A stretch of 64,000 nucleotides of DNA, taken from the NCBI RefSeq assembly GCF_036345175.1, contig NZ_CP107780.1:1612001-1676000 (forward strand), written 5' to 3'. The DNA comes from Streptomyces sp. NBC_00576. GTDB taxonomy: Bacteria; Actinomycetota; Actinomycetes; Streptomycetales; Streptomycetaceae. The notes under the pieces were generated by a model. The model did not search any database, was not told the DNA's origin, and saw nothing but the letters and a program-made list of their open reading frames with translations. Positions 11,147 to 19,155 of the stretch are shown in pieces (position 1 is the first letter of the stretch; each line of letters begins with the position of its first letter). Made by a program: the position numbers and the translations under genes.

Positions 11147-12064
11147 TTACGCCTCCGGGAACTTGGGGGCGGGGATGCCCACCGACTGGAGCTCGGCGCC
11201 GACCGAGGTGGGCCAGGCGTCGGCCAGGGCCTCGGGGGTCCAGCCGCCGTCGGCGTACGCCGCCCTGATCTCCTGCGGATGCGACCAGAGTGCCACCTTG
11301 TCGCCGCCGATGCCGATGGCCTGGCCGGTGATGCCCCGGGCGGCCTCGGAGGCGAGGAACGGGACGAGGGCGGCGCAGTCCTCGGGGGTGCCGAAGCCCT
11401 CACCCTTGCGCAGGAAGGCCGGGAACGGCTCGCCGTTCTTCAGCGCCTCGATGTACGGGGCGAAGGCGGGGATGGTCTCGGTCATCGCGGTCGCGGCCAC
11501 CGGCACGATCGCGTTGACGGTGATGTTCGCGCGGCCCAGCTCCATCGACCAGGTGCGGGCGAAGGCGGCGATGCCGGCCTTGGCGGCGGAGTAGTTCGTC
11601 TGCCCGAAGTTGCCGCGCTGGCCGGCCGGGGAGCCGACGAGGATCAGTGTGCCGCCCTCGCCCTGCTCGCGCATGCGTACGGCGGCGGCGCGGGCGCAGG
11701 TGAAGGTGCCCTTGAGGTGGGTGGTGATCACCGCGTCGAAGTCGTCGTCGGTCATCTTCCACAGCACCTTGTCGCGCAGGATGCCCGCGTTGGTGACCAG
11801 GATGTCGAGCCGCCCGAACTCCTCCACCGCACGGTTCACGAGCCGCTCGGCGGCCTCGGTCGTGCCGACCGGGACCACCTCGGCGACGGCGGTGCCGCCC
11901 GCCGCGGTGATGGACTTCACGGCCTGCTCGGCCACGTTCTCGTCGACGTCGTTGACGACCACGGAGGCGCCGGCGGCGGCGAGAGCGTGCGCGTAGGCGA
12001 GGCCGAGGCCACGGCCACTGCCGGTGACGACGGCGACCTTGCCGGTCAGATCGATGCTGGGCAC
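11147..12064 (-). CDS. SDR-family 3-hydroxyacyl-CoA dehydrogenase (CouM/PhdB-like)
   Basis: 305 residues, first gene of the catabolic operon. The Rossmann motif VTGSGRGLGLAYAHAL, the NAG motif (LVTNAGIL) and the catalytic YSAAK of classical short-chain dehydrogenases are present. The C-terminus is longer than in a 250-residue FabG, as in fungal/actinobacterial multifunctional-type SDRs. The GTG at 12064 is chosen because GAAGGGA lies just upstream; an in-frame ATG at 12109 falls within the repeat array and has no ribosome site. It should oxidise the 3-hydroxyacyl-CoA made by the MaoC hydratase. Confidence 0.88.
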   Translation of the reverse strand: MPSIDLTGKVAVVTGSGRGLGLAYAHALAAAGASVVVNDVDENVAEQAVKSITAAGGTAVAEVVPVGTTEAAERLVNRAVEEFGRLDILVTNAGILRDKVLWKMTDDDFDAVITTHLKGTFTCARAAAVRMREQGEGGTLILVGSPAGQRGNFGQTNYSAAKAGIAAFARTWSMELGRANITVNAIVPVAATAMTETIPAFAPYIEALKNGEPFPAFLRKGEGFGTPEDCAALVPFLASEAARGITGQAIGIGGDKVALWSHPQEIRAAYADGGWTPEALADAWPTSVGAELQSVGIPAPKFPEA

Positions 12065-12080
12065 GAGGGGGGTCCCTTCA

Positions 12081-12132
12081 CAAGACGACAACTCAAGACG
12101 ACAGCTCAAGACGACTGCTCAAGACGACTGCT
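12081..12132. repeat. 13-bp x4 tandem repeat in the 5' UTR of the SDR operon
   Basis: Four contiguous copies of CAAGACGAC(A/T)(A/G)CT occupy 12081-12132. Copies 3 and 4 are identical and the others differ at one or two positions. They lie between the predicted minus-strand promoter (12141-12169) and the SDR ribosome site, so nearly the whole untranslated leader consists of the array. Confidence 0.9.
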
Positions 12133-12140
12133 CGAGATCG

Positions 12141-12169
12141 AAGCTAAGAGCAATAATTGTTGACGTCAA
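12141..12169 (-). promoter_or_regulatory. Promoter of the SDR-amidohydrolase-ligase-MaoC operon
   Basis: On the minus strand TTGACG (plus 12164-12169) is followed after exactly 17 bases by TAGCTT (plus 12141-12146), a near-ideal housekeeping promoter. The -35 box lies within the palindrome TTGACGTCAA (12160-12169), so a repressor bound there would block RNA polymerase. Confidence 0.65.
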
Positions 12170-12179
12170 TAGTTGTTGC
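12151..12179. promoter_or_regulatory. Candidate MarR operator pair
   Basis: Two nearly identical 12-bp blocks, CAATAATTGTTG (12151-12162) and CAATAGTTGTTG (12168-12179), are spaced by 17 bases. Each begins with an inverted-repeat core (CAAT-A-ATTG and CAA-TAG-TTG), and the perfect palindrome TTGACGTCAA spans the join. AT-rich palindromes beside a marR gene are typical operators. The position over the operon -35 box supports repression of the operon and probably of marR itself. Confidence 0.5.
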
Positions 12180-12335
12180 CATCAGGTGTGTGAGTCATGC
12201 TGGAATCAGCACACGGATCAGCACACGGATCAGGACCCGAAAACCGCCCCGCCCGGGGCCTCGACCAGGGAGCCCGCCATCGCCCCCCAGCAGCCCCTCC
12301 AGAACCCCGCCTCGATCGACGCGCACGAGCCGTGG

Positions 12336-12761
12336 ATGCGTGGGCTGCACGCGGACACCGGCTATCTGCTCTACCGCCTCGGCCTGCGCTCGGGACAGCT
12401 CTTCAACTCCTTCCTCCAGGAGTCGGGACTGCGCCTGCGCCACTACGCTGTACTGCGCTTCCTGAGCACCGCCGAGGGCACCCTCCAGCGCGAGCTGAGC
12501 GCACAGCTCGGCTACGACCCCTCCGCGATCGTCGGCCTGGTCGACGATCTGGAGAAGCTCGGCTTCGCCGAACGCCGCCCCGCCCCCGACGACCGCCGCA
12601 GCCGGATCGTCGCCCTGACCGGGAACGGCCGCACCTTCCTCCGCGACACCGACGAGGCCGGCCAGCGCGTGACCAACGAATTGCTCGGCCCGCTCGACCC
12701 CGCCCAACGGGAGTCTCTGCACCTGCTGCTGCAGCGGCTCGCGGAGGACGGACTCAACTGA
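12336..12761 (+). CDS. MarR-family regulator (CouR/PhdR-like)
   Basis: 141 residues from the ATG at 12336. The winged-helix region includes LRLRHYAVLRFLS, LQRELSAQLGYDPSAIVGLVDDLEKLGF and the wing RRPAPDDRRSRIVALT. MarR proteins of the cou/phd type repress hydroxycinnamate degradation genes and are released by the CoA thioester. The gene is divergent from the SDR operon across a palindromic region. The start is uncertain: the frame stays open upstream through a 12-bp repeated stretch (12206-12229) to a GTG at 12186. No candidate has a strong ribosome site, so up to 50 further N-terminal residues are possible. Confidence 0.85.
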   Translation: MRGLHADTGYLLYRLGLRSGQLFNSFLQESGLRLRHYAVLRFLSTAEGTLQRELSAQLGYDPSAIVGLVDDLEKLGFAERRPAPDDRRSRIVALTGNGRTFLRDTDEAGQRVTNELLGPLDPAQRESLHLLLQRLAEDGLN

Positions 12762-12776
12762 TGTTGTGCATATTCT

Positions 12777-12817
12777 TGACTGTCGCTTGATTGGTGCCTA
12801 ACTTCACCCAGGCACCG
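12777..12817 (+). promoter_or_regulatory. Promoter and hairpin/operator of the MHS transporter gene
   Basis: TTGACT (12777-12782), a 17-base spacer and TAACTT (12800-12805) form a good housekeeping promoter. A perfect 7-bp inverted repeat, GGTGCCT (12794-12800) with AGGCACC (12811-12817), straddles the -10 box and start region. It is a plausible site for the IclR or MarR regulator encoded nearby. Confidence 0.55.
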
Positions 12818-12873
12818 GTACGGTCCCCCCAACCGGTGACGTCCCCCACGACATCGGCATCAGGGAGCTCCCC

Positions 12874-14241
12874 GTGCGGCCATCCCGCTCGTCCTCCGGC
12901 TACATCCCCCAACCCTCCCCGGACACAAGGGAGTTGCGCCGCGTCGCACTGTCCGGGCTGCTCGGCACCACCGTCGAGTTCTACGACTTCCTCGTGTACG
13001 GCACGGTCGCCGCACTCGTCTTCGGTGATCTGTTCTTCCCCCAGGCCGACCCCACGGTCGGCACCATCGCCGCCTTCGGCACCTTCGCCGCGGGCTATGT
13101 CGCCCGGCCGCTCGGCGGCATCGTCTTCGGCCACTTCGGCGACCGGCTCGGCCGCAAGTCGATGATGCTGCTGACAATGACCCTGATGGGCTGCGGCAGC
13201 TTCCTCATCGGACTGCTGCCGACGTACGACGCGATCGGCGTCTGGGCCCCGGTCCTGCTGGTCGCCCTCCGGGTCGTCCAGGGCCTCGCCATCGGCGGCG
13301 AGTGGGGCGGCGCGACACTCATGGTCGTCGAGCACGCCGAACGCACCCAGGGTTCCCGGCGCGGCCTGTGGTCCAGTTCCACCCAGCTCGGCGCACCGCT
13401 CGGCTCCGTGATCTCCGCCGGAGTGGTCACCCTCGTCTCCACGCTCCCCGACGACCAGTTCCGCGCCTGGGGCTGGCGCGTACCGTTCCTGCTGAGCTTC
13501 GTACTGCTCGGGGTCGGCCTGTTCGTGCGGCTGCGGGTCGCGGAGAGCCCGCTGTTCACCGAGGCCAAGCGGGACATCTCCGCCAAGCCGCCGATCTTCG
13601 AGGTGCTGCGCCGCCCGAAGCCGGTACTGCTCGCCTGCTGCGTCGGCATCGGCGCCTTCACCGCACAGTCACTGCTGACCGGCTTCATGATCTCCTACGC
13701 CACCGACAACGGGTACAGCCGGTCACAGGTCCTCACGGCCGTGACCATCGCCTCCTGCGTGGCGCTGATCGTCCTGCCCACGGCCTCCGCGCTCACCGAC
13801 CGCGTCGGCCGCCGCCCGGTGGTCCTCGCCGGTGCCGTCGCCTCCGCCGCGCTCGCCTTCCCCGTGCTGTGGCTGGTCGACTCCGGCTCGCCCGGGCTGC
13901 TGATCCTCGCCCTCGTCCTCGGTCACGGCATCGCCCAGTCGACGATGTACGGGCCGCTGGGCGCCCTGTTCTCCGAGATGTTCGGCACCAAGGTGCGCTA
14001 CACGGGCGCCTCGCTCGGCTATCAGGCCGCGACCCTGGTCGGCGCCGGGTTCTCGCCACTGATCGCGACCAGCCTGCTCGCCTCGAACGGCGGCGGCAGC
14101 ACGCCCGTGTCGCTGCTGCTGTGCGGCGGTGCGGTGATCACCGCGGTCACGGTGTGGCGGATGCCGGAGACCCGCACCGACACGCTCGACTCCTCGGCCC
14201 TTCCCCAGGAGGCCCCCGCCCCCGAAGGAATCCACCCGTGA
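12874..14241 (+). CDS. MHS-family MFS transporter, probable aromatic acid:H+ symporter
   Basis: 455 residues with 12 predicted membrane helices. The metabolite:H+ symporter signature is clear: TTVEFYDFLVYG in helix 1, the loop GHFGDRLGRK, and IGGEWGGATLMVVEHA in helix 5. The GTG at 12874 has an AGGGAG ribosome site. MHS proteins import organic acids, and in the cou/phd loci a transporter of this class imports hydroxycinnamates. It is followed by an IclR gene, with a 37-codon ORF bridging the two. The substrate is inferred from context. Confidence 0.88.
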   Translation: MRPSRSSSGYIPQPSPDTRELRRVALSGLLGTTVEFYDFLVYGTVAALVFGDLFFPQADPTVGTIAAFGTFAAGYVARPLGGIVFGHFGDRLGRKSMMLLTMTLMGCGSFLIGLLPTYDAIGVWAPVLLVALRVVQGLAIGGEWGGATLMVVEHAERTQGSRRGLWSSSTQLGAPLGSVISAGVVTLVSTLPDDQFRAWGWRVPFLLSFVLLGVGLFVRLRVAESPLFTEAKRDISAKPPIFEVLRRPKPVLLACCVGIGAFTAQSLLTGFMISYATDNGYSRSQVLTAVTIASCVALIVLPTASALTDRVGRRPVVLAGAVASAALAFPVLWLVDSGSPGLLILALVLGHGIAQSTMYGPLGALFSEMFGTKVRYTGASLGYQAATLVGAGFSPLIATSLLASNGGGSTPVSLLLCGGAVITAVTVWRMPETRTDTLDSSALPQEAPAPEGIHP

Positions 14242-14351
14242 ACTCCGGCTCTTCCGTCACGGACACGGGCGTCGACCACACGCGGATGCCGCACCGGTCC
14301 TCGGTATACAGGGACCTGACGTCCACACCCCGGGGAGCTGCCCGCCCATGA
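14238..14351 (+). CDS. Possible 37-residue bridging peptide between MHS transporter and IclR genes
   Basis: A GTG at 14238 overlaps the transporter stop (GTGA), and the stop at 14349-14351 overlaps the ATG of the IclR gene. A well-placed GAAGGA (14224-14229) lies 8 bases before the GTG. About 84 percent of third positions are G or C, slightly low for this genome. I find no resemblance to a known family. It may be a real small protein or simply a coupling cistron that carries ribosomes from the transporter to the regulator. Confidence 0.35.
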   Translation: MNSGSSVTDTGVDHTRMPHRSSVYRDLTSTPRGAARP

Positions 14352-15103
14352 CCACCCGCTCCGCGCCCGACCGGCTGCTGTCCGTGCTCAGCGCCTTCGA
14401 CCACGAGCACCCGGCGCTGTCCCTCACGGACATCAGCCGGCGGGCCGGGCTGACCCTCACCACCACGCACCGCCTCGTGGGCGCCCTCGCCCGATGGGGC
14501 GCCCTTGAGCGGGACGAGGCCGGCGTCTACCACGTGGGCCTCAGACTGTGGGAGGTCGCGGCGCTCGCCCCGCGCGGGCTGGCGCTGCGGCAGATCGCGC
14601 TGCCGTATCTGGAGGACCTGTACGAAGCGACGCACGAGAACGTGCAGTTGGCGGTACGGGACGGCGGCGAGGTCGTCTACATCGAGTGGCTGTCGGGCCG
14701 TTCGGCGGTCGGGGTGCACATCCGGGTCGGCGCCCGCTGGCCGCTGCACGCCACGGGCGTCGGCCTCGCCCTGCTCGCACACGGCGACCCCATGCTCCAG
14801 CAGGACTACTGCGAGGGCCCGTTGGCCGCCTTCACCCCCCACACCATCACCGACCCGGCCCAGTTGCGCCGCGTCCTGGCCGAAGTCCGGCGCGCGGGCG
14901 TGGCGGTGAGCAGTCGTCAGGTCACCGACGACGCCCTGTCCGTGGCGGCCCCGGTGCGCGGTCCGGGCGGCGCGGTGATCGCCGCGGTGTCGGTCGTGGT
15001 CCCCCACGTCGACGCCCAGGTACCGGTGCTGGTGCCCGCGGTGCGGCTGGCGGCGCGGGGCATCTCCCGGGCGCTGGGCTGGCAGCCGGAGCAGCGGCGC
15101 TGA
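14348..15103 (+). CDS. IclR-family transcriptional regulator
   Basis: 251 residues. The N-terminal winged helix (about 1-65: LTDISRRAGLTLTTTHRLVGAL) precedes the IclR effector domain (about 80-245: YEATHENVQLAVRDGGEVVYIE, VGARWPLHATGVGLALLAH). IclR proteins often control aromatic-acid catabolism and transport. The ATG at 14348 is preceded by GGGGAG. Its position directly after the MHS transporter gene, linked by an overlapping small ORF, suggests it senses the transported acid or a pathway product. Confidence 0.9.
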   Translation: MTTRSAPDRLLSVLSAFDHEHPALSLTDISRRAGLTLTTTHRLVGALARWGALERDEAGVYHVGLRLWEVAALAPRGLALRQIALPYLEDLYEATHENVQLAVRDGGEVVYIEWLSGRSAVGVHIRVGARWPLHATGVGLALLAHGDPMLQQDYCEGPLAAFTPHTITDPAQLRRVLAEVRRAGVAVSSRQVTDDALSVAAPVRGPGGAVIAAVSVVVPHVDAQVPVLVPAVRLAARGISRALGWQPEQRR

Positions 15104-15238
15104 GTCCGGGTACACGACTGCGCGTCCTTACCTGAATCTCAGACGGCAGGCCCCTGTTTCAAAGAACAAACCCATACAGAAGATGCACGATGCACGCGCA
15201 TCATCGATCACTTCCTGGTCGTGTCAGAGAGGCGTGCC

Positions 15239-16483
15239 GTGGGTGTTCCGCACATATCGAATCCGTCCGAGCAGGGCGGCCGGCAGTCGCCGTCGTGGTC
15301 CCGACGCGGGATCCTCACCGCGCTCGGGGCTGTCCCGGCCGCCGCACTGACCGGTTGCAGCGGCTCCGCGGACGCCTCGTCGACGACGACCAGGGCGAGC
15401 GCGAGCGCGTCGACGAAGGCGGCCACGAAGGCCGTCGTCACCGTCACCCCCGCCGACGGTACGCGGCACGCCGACTTCGCCGCCCCCGTCGAGGTCACCG
15501 TCACCGACGGCACCCTCGCCTCCGTCACGGCCACCGGCGACGGCGGCGGGCTGGCCGGGACCCTCAACGAGGCCCGTACGAAGTGGACCTCCACCGGGAA
15601 CCCGTACTCCGGGACGACATACAAGGTGTCGGCGCAGGTCACCGGTGCCGCCACGCAGACCGCGGCCTTCACCACCGCCTCACCGTCCGCGACCTTCGTC
15701 GGGTACTTCACTCCGGAGGCCGATTCCACCTCCGGCGTCGGCATGCCGGTGTCGATCAACTTCACGGAGGCGGTCACCGACCGGGCCGCGGTCCAGCAGG
15801 CGATCACGGTGACCGCCGAGCCGGCCGTGGAGGTGGTCGGGCACTGGTTCAGCGACACCCGGCTCGACTTCCGGCCCGAGGCCTACTGGGCCGCCGGTAC
15901 GAAGATCACGCTCGGGCTGCGGCTCAAGGACGTCCAGGGCGCGGACGGGGTCTACGGCACCCAGTCCAAGGACGTCACCTTCCACATCGGCCGCGAGCAG
16001 ATCAGTACCGTCGACCTGGCGGCGAAGACCATGACCGTACGGCGGGACGGCAGGGCCACGGCCAGCTATCCCGTCTCCGGCGGCGACGCCGAGCACACCA
16101 CCTGGTCCGGGATCATGGTGATCAGCGAGCGGTTCAAGCAGACGCGGATGGAGTCCTCGACGGTCGGGCTCGGCGACGAGTACGACATCTCCGACGTCCC
16201 GCACGCCCAGCGCCTGACCACCTCCGGCACCTTCGTGCACGGCAACTACTGGGCCTCGGCCTCGGTGTTCGGGAGCAGCAACACCAGTCACGGCTGCGTG
16301 GGACTGCACGACACGAAGGGCGCGAACGACACCTCCGTACCGGGCTACGAGTTCTACGACAGCTCCATGCTCGGGGACGTGGTGGTCGTCCAGAACTCGG
16401 GTGAGGTGACGGTCGATCCGGCCAACGGGCTCAACGGCTGGAACCTGTCCTGGGCGGACTGGAAGGCGGGCAGCGCGCTCTAG
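15239..16483 (+). CDS. Lipoprotein L,D-transpeptidase (YkuD domain)
   Basis: 414 residues. The N-terminus has basic residues, a hydrophobic stretch and the lipobox LTGC, so it is a lipoprotein on the outer face of the membrane. Ig-like domains (about 65-270) precede the YkuD catalytic domain (about 275-400) with the catalytic motif TSHGCVGLH and the upstream His in FVHGNYW. It makes 3-3 cross-links in peptidoglycan or attaches proteins to it. I chose GTG 15239 because GAGAGG lies 6 bases upstream; GTG 15221 is in frame but lacks a ribosome site. Confidence 0.92.
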   Translation: MGVPHISNPSEQGGRQSPSWSRRGILTALGAVPAAALTGCSGSADASSTTTRASASASTKAATKAVVTVTPADGTRHADFAAPVEVTVTDGTLASVTATGDGGGLAGTLNEARTKWTSTGNPYSGTTYKVSAQVTGAATQTAAFTTASPSATFVGYFTPEADSTSGVGMPVSINFTEAVTDRAAVQQAITVTAEPAVEVVGHWFSDTRLDFRPEAYWAAGTKITLGLRLKDVQGADGVYGTQSKDVTFHIGREQISTVDLAAKTMTVRRDGRATASYPVSGGDAEHTTWSGIMVISERFKQTRMESSTVGLGDEYDISDVPHAQRLTTSGTFVHGNYWASASVFGSSNTSHGCVGLHDTKGANDTSVPGYEFYDSSMLGDVVVVQNSGEVTVDPANGLNGWNLSWADWKAGSAL

Positions 16484-16498
16484 GGCCGTGCAGCCCTA
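16481..16498 (+). terminator. Short hairpin at the end of the L,D-transpeptidase gene
   Basis: TAGGGC (16481-16486) and GCCCTA (16493-16498) form a 6-bp stem with a 6-base loop. The left arm includes the stop codon. The stem is short, so termination may be partial. Confidence 0.35.
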
Positions 16499-16561
16499 TC
16501 ACATTCATGTCTTCATCGGGTGAACTCACCTGTGACGGAAGGAAATTCTGGGTTTCACCTC

Positions 16562-16614
16562 TTGACGGCCGGAGGGAGCAAGAGCACATTGGGCGCACCC
16601 TGAGAGCGCTCTCA
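16562..16614 (+). promoter_or_regulatory. Promoter with LacI-type operator upstream of the GH16 gene
   Basis: TTGACG (16562-16567), 17 bases, then CACATT (16585-16590) is a usable housekeeping promoter. Just downstream lies the perfect palindrome TGAGAGCGCTCTCA (16601-16614), which has the central CG and symmetry of Streptomyces LacI-family operators such as the CebR site TGGGAGCGCTCCCA. A LacI-family repressor would block initiation until a glucan-derived oligosaccharide appears. No lacI-type gene is in this window. Confidence 0.7.
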
Positions 16615-16666
16615 AAGGCTCTTGGAAGCACCCGCGCACCCCCACTCCGTACCCGAAGAGGCACCC

Positions 16667-18076
16667 ATGAGGGACACTTCAGGCACTTCGCTCACTTCAG
16701 GCCCGCCCGTCAGACGCGGCCCGCTCCGGCGCGCGCTCGTCGCCGTCGGCGCCGTCCTCAGCCTCGCGGCAGCCGCCGTGTCGGTGGCCCAGGCGGACGC
16801 GCCGACGCCGCCGACCGGCTGGACGCAGGTCTTCCTCGACGACTTCAACGGCACCGCCGGGACCGGCGTCTCCACCACCAACTGGCAGTACGCGACCGGG
16901 ACTTCGTATCCCGGCGGCCCCGCGAACTGGGGCACCGGCGAGATCGAGACGATGACGAACAGCACGACCAACGTCTCACTCGACGGCAGCGGCAACCTCC
17001 GGATCACCCCGGTGCGCAACTCCGCCGGCAACTGGACCTCGGGCCGCATCGAGACCAACCGCACCGACTTCCAGCCCCCGGCCGGCGGCAAACTGCGCGT
17101 CGAGGCCCGCCTCCAGGTGCCGAACGTCACCGGTGCGTCCGCCCTCGGTTACTGGCCTGCGTTCTGGATGCTCGGGGCGCCCTACCGGGGCAACTTCCAG
17201 AACTGGCCGAGCGTCGGCGAGCTGGACATCATGGAGAACACCCAGGGCCGCGACACCGTGTGGGCCACCATGCACTGCGGCACCAGTCCGGGCGGCCCGT
17301 GCAACGAGACGACCGGCATCGGCAGCTCCAGGTCCTGCCCCGGCACGGCCTGTACCGCCGCCTTCCACACCTACAGCATGGAGTGGGACCGTTCGGTGAG
17401 TCCGGAGGCGATCCGCTTCTACGTCGACGGCACCAACTACCACACGGTGACCGCGAACCAGGTCGACGCGACGACCTGGGCGAACGCCACGAACCACGGC
17501 TTCTTCATCATCCTGAACGTGGCGATGGGCGGCGCCTTCCCGGCGGCGTTCGGCGGCGGCCCGGACGCGGGCACGGTCTCCGGGCGCCCGATGGTCGTCG
17601 ACTACGTGCAGGTGCTCCAGTCGACCACCGGCGGCGGCACGACCACGCCTCCGCCGACCGGCACCCGGGACGCGTACGCGGCCATCCAGGCCGAGTCCTA
17701 CAACAGCCAGTCGGGTACCAGCACGGAGACCACCACCGACACCGGCGGCGGGCAGAACATCGGCTCGCTCGCCAACGGCGACTGGGCGCTCTACCAGGGC
17801 GTCAACTTCGGCTCCACGGCCGCCACCCAGTTCGTCGGCAGGGTCGCGAGCGGCGCCAACTCGGGCGTGAGCGGGCTGGTCGAGGTGCGCCTCGACAGCC
17901 GTACGAGCACACCGATCGGCCGCTTCGAGGTGGGCAACACGGGCGGCTGGCAGAGCTGGCGCACGCTCCAGGTGAACATGAGCGCGGTCACGGGCACCCA
18001 TGACGTCTACCTGACCTTCACCAGCGGCCAGGCACAGGAGTTCGTGAACGTGAACTGGTTCAACTTCGGCCACTGA
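16667..18076 (+). CDS. Secreted GH16 endo-beta-glucanase with C-terminal CBM6-like domain
   Basis: 469 residues. A signal peptide (about 1-45: basic start, then VAVGAVLSLAAAAVSVAQA) is followed by the GH16 domain (about 48-325). The catalytic motif GELDIMENTQG has nucleophile and acid/base Glu in ExDxxE spacing. A Gly/Thr/Pro linker (about 326-340) joins a CBM6-type beta-sandwich (about 345-469: YAAIQAESYNSQSG, ANGDWALYQGVNFG). The architecture is that of laminarinases (endo-1,3-beta-glucanases). ATG 16667 follows GAAGAGG. Control by the LacI-type operator upstream is likely. Convergent with the AraC gene; a shared hairpin separates them. Confidence 0.92.
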   Translation: MRDTSGTSLTSGPPVRRGPLRRALVAVGAVLSLAAAAVSVAQADAPTPPTGWTQVFLDDFNGTAGTGVSTTNWQYATGTSYPGGPANWGTGEIETMTNSTTNVSLDGSGNLRITPVRNSAGNWTSGRIETNRTDFQPPAGGKLRVEARLQVPNVTGASALGYWPAFWMLGAPYRGNFQNWPSVGELDIMENTQGRDTVWATMHCGTSPGGPCNETTGIGSSRSCPGTACTAAFHTYSMEWDRSVSPEAIRFYVDGTNYHTVTANQVDATTWANATNHGFFIILNVAMGGAFPAAFGGGPDAGTVSGRPMVVDYVQVLQSTTGGGTTTPPPTGTRDAYAAIQAESYNSQSGTSTETTTDTGGGQNIGSLANGDWALYQGVNFGSTAATQFVGRVASGANSGVSGLVEVRLDSRTSTPIGRFEVGNTGGWQSWRTLQVNMSAVTGTHDVYLTFTSGQAQEFVNVNWFNFGH

Positions 18077-18111
18077 GGCGGTCGTTGACGGTCCTTGTTT
18101 GAGCTTTACCG

Positions 18112-18137
18112 AGGGGCGGACCAACAGGTCCGCCCCT
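18112..18137. terminator. Bidirectional terminator between GH16 and AraC genes
   Basis: A perfect 11-bp stem, AGGGGCGGACC (18112-18122) with GGTCCGCCCCT (18127-18137), has a 4-base AACA loop. It lies between two convergent genes and can serve both. Confidence 0.8.
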
Positions 18138-18154
18138 TCAGGCCTTCTCGCCCT

Positions 18155-19078
18155 TCAGCGCAGCTCCGCCCGGAACGCCACCGGCGCGGTCCCGGTGTGC
18201 AGTTGGAAGAACTTGGAGAAGTTCGCCGCGTCCGGAAAACCGACCGCGACACCGACGCGCCCTATCGGCAGGGATGTGTGGGCCAGCAGACGCTTGGCCT
18301 CCAGGACCACCCGCTTGTCGATGAAGCCCTTGGGCGTCTCACCGGTAGCGGCGCGCACCGCGCGGACGAGGGTGCGACGGGAGTAACCAAGGGCGTCGGC
18401 GTACGCGCTGACGCTGTGGTTGGTGGCGAAGCCCTTCTCCACCGCGTCCCTGAAGAGGGTGAACGTGGTGTCGGTCTGCCCACGCGCCGCCTCCGCGGAA
18501 CTCGCGGCCAGATGGGACAGACGCAGCAGGAACGCAGTGAGTGAGTGACGCAGCACCGAGGTGTGCAGGCCGATCGGGAGGGTGGCGGTGTCCTCGTACT
18601 CGCGGCCCAGTTGGGCCAGGGCCGCGCGCAGGCCCGCGAGTTGGGGCCCGTCCGGGCGCAGCAGCGGGGGCAGGTCGTAGCGGTAGAGGCCGGTCGCCTC
18701 GACCGTGGCCCGGGGCAGGAAACCGGGCTGCATGGTGAGGACGGTGCCGTGGTACCCGCTGGTGCGGGAGAAGCGGTGGACCTGACCCGGGCGGATCCAC
18801 AGCAGGTCGCCCGCTGTCGCCTCGTATTCGGCGAAGTCGACCATGTGGGTGACCGGGCCGTCGTCGAACAGCATCACGACGTGGAAGTCGATGCGGTGGA
18901 CGCGTTCCAGCGGGGCGTCCTCGTGCCAGGTGCGGTCGGGTGACATCGGGCCGACCTGCATGCCCACGCCCAGGACGCTCAGATCGACCGGGAAGGGAAA
19001 CGTCCTGATGCCGTCTCCGTCTTGGAGGGTGTCCTGGGTGGTGTCCTGGATGGTGTCTTGGATGGTTCTGTCCGCCAT
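18155..19078 (-). CDS. AraC-family transcriptional regulator with cupin sensor domain
   Basis: 307 residues. The N-terminal cupin-type AraC_binding domain (about 30-165: FHVVMLFDDGPVTHMV, GDLLWIRPGQVHRFS) is followed by two HTH motifs at the C-terminus (VSAYADALGYSRRTLVRAVRAATG and IGRVGVAVGFPDAANFSKFFQL). The ATG at 19078 has AGAAGGAC upstream. Residues about 5-20 are four tetrapeptide repeats of the form Thr-x-Gln-Asp, encoded by a 12-bp array. It is divergent from tkt, so it is the obvious candidate regulator of the pentose phosphate operon, possibly through the palindrome at 19156-19172. Confidence 0.9.
   Translation of the reverse strand: MADRTIQDTIQDTTQDTLQDGDGIRTFPFPVDLSVLGVGMQVGPMSPDRTWHEDAPLERVHRIDFHVVMLFDDGPVTHMVDFAEYEATAGDLLWIRPGQVHRFSRTSGYHGTVLTMQPGFLPRATVEATGLYRYDLPPLLRPDGPQLAGLRAALAQLGREYEDTATLPIGLHTSVLRHSLTAFLLRLSHLAASSAEAARGQTDTTFTLFRDAVEKGFATNHSVSAYADALGYSRRTLVRAVRAATGETPKGFIDKRVVLEAKRLLAHTSLPIGRVGVAVGFPDAANFSKFFQLHTGTAPVAFRAELR
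19019..19066 (-). repeat. 12-bp x4 in-frame repeat in the AraC N-terminus
   Basis: Four imperfect 12-base units (ACC-NTC/ACC-CAR-GAC) encode Thr-x-Gln-Asp repeats at residues about 5-20, ahead of the cupin domain. Expansion or contraction would alter only the flexible N-terminal tail. Confidence 0.75.
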
Positions 19079-19155
19079 GTCCTTCTCTTGCCGTCCGGTC
19101 CCCGCCGTCCGTGTCCCACATTCACCAAAGGGTGACACACCGGCACCTGGCCCCG

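Noticed and set aside
12024..12335. Longer N-terminus for the MarR gene
   Set aside because: The frame is open through the 13-bp array, but the stretch is repetitive and unlike MarR proteins. A moderate extension to GTG 12186 remains possible.
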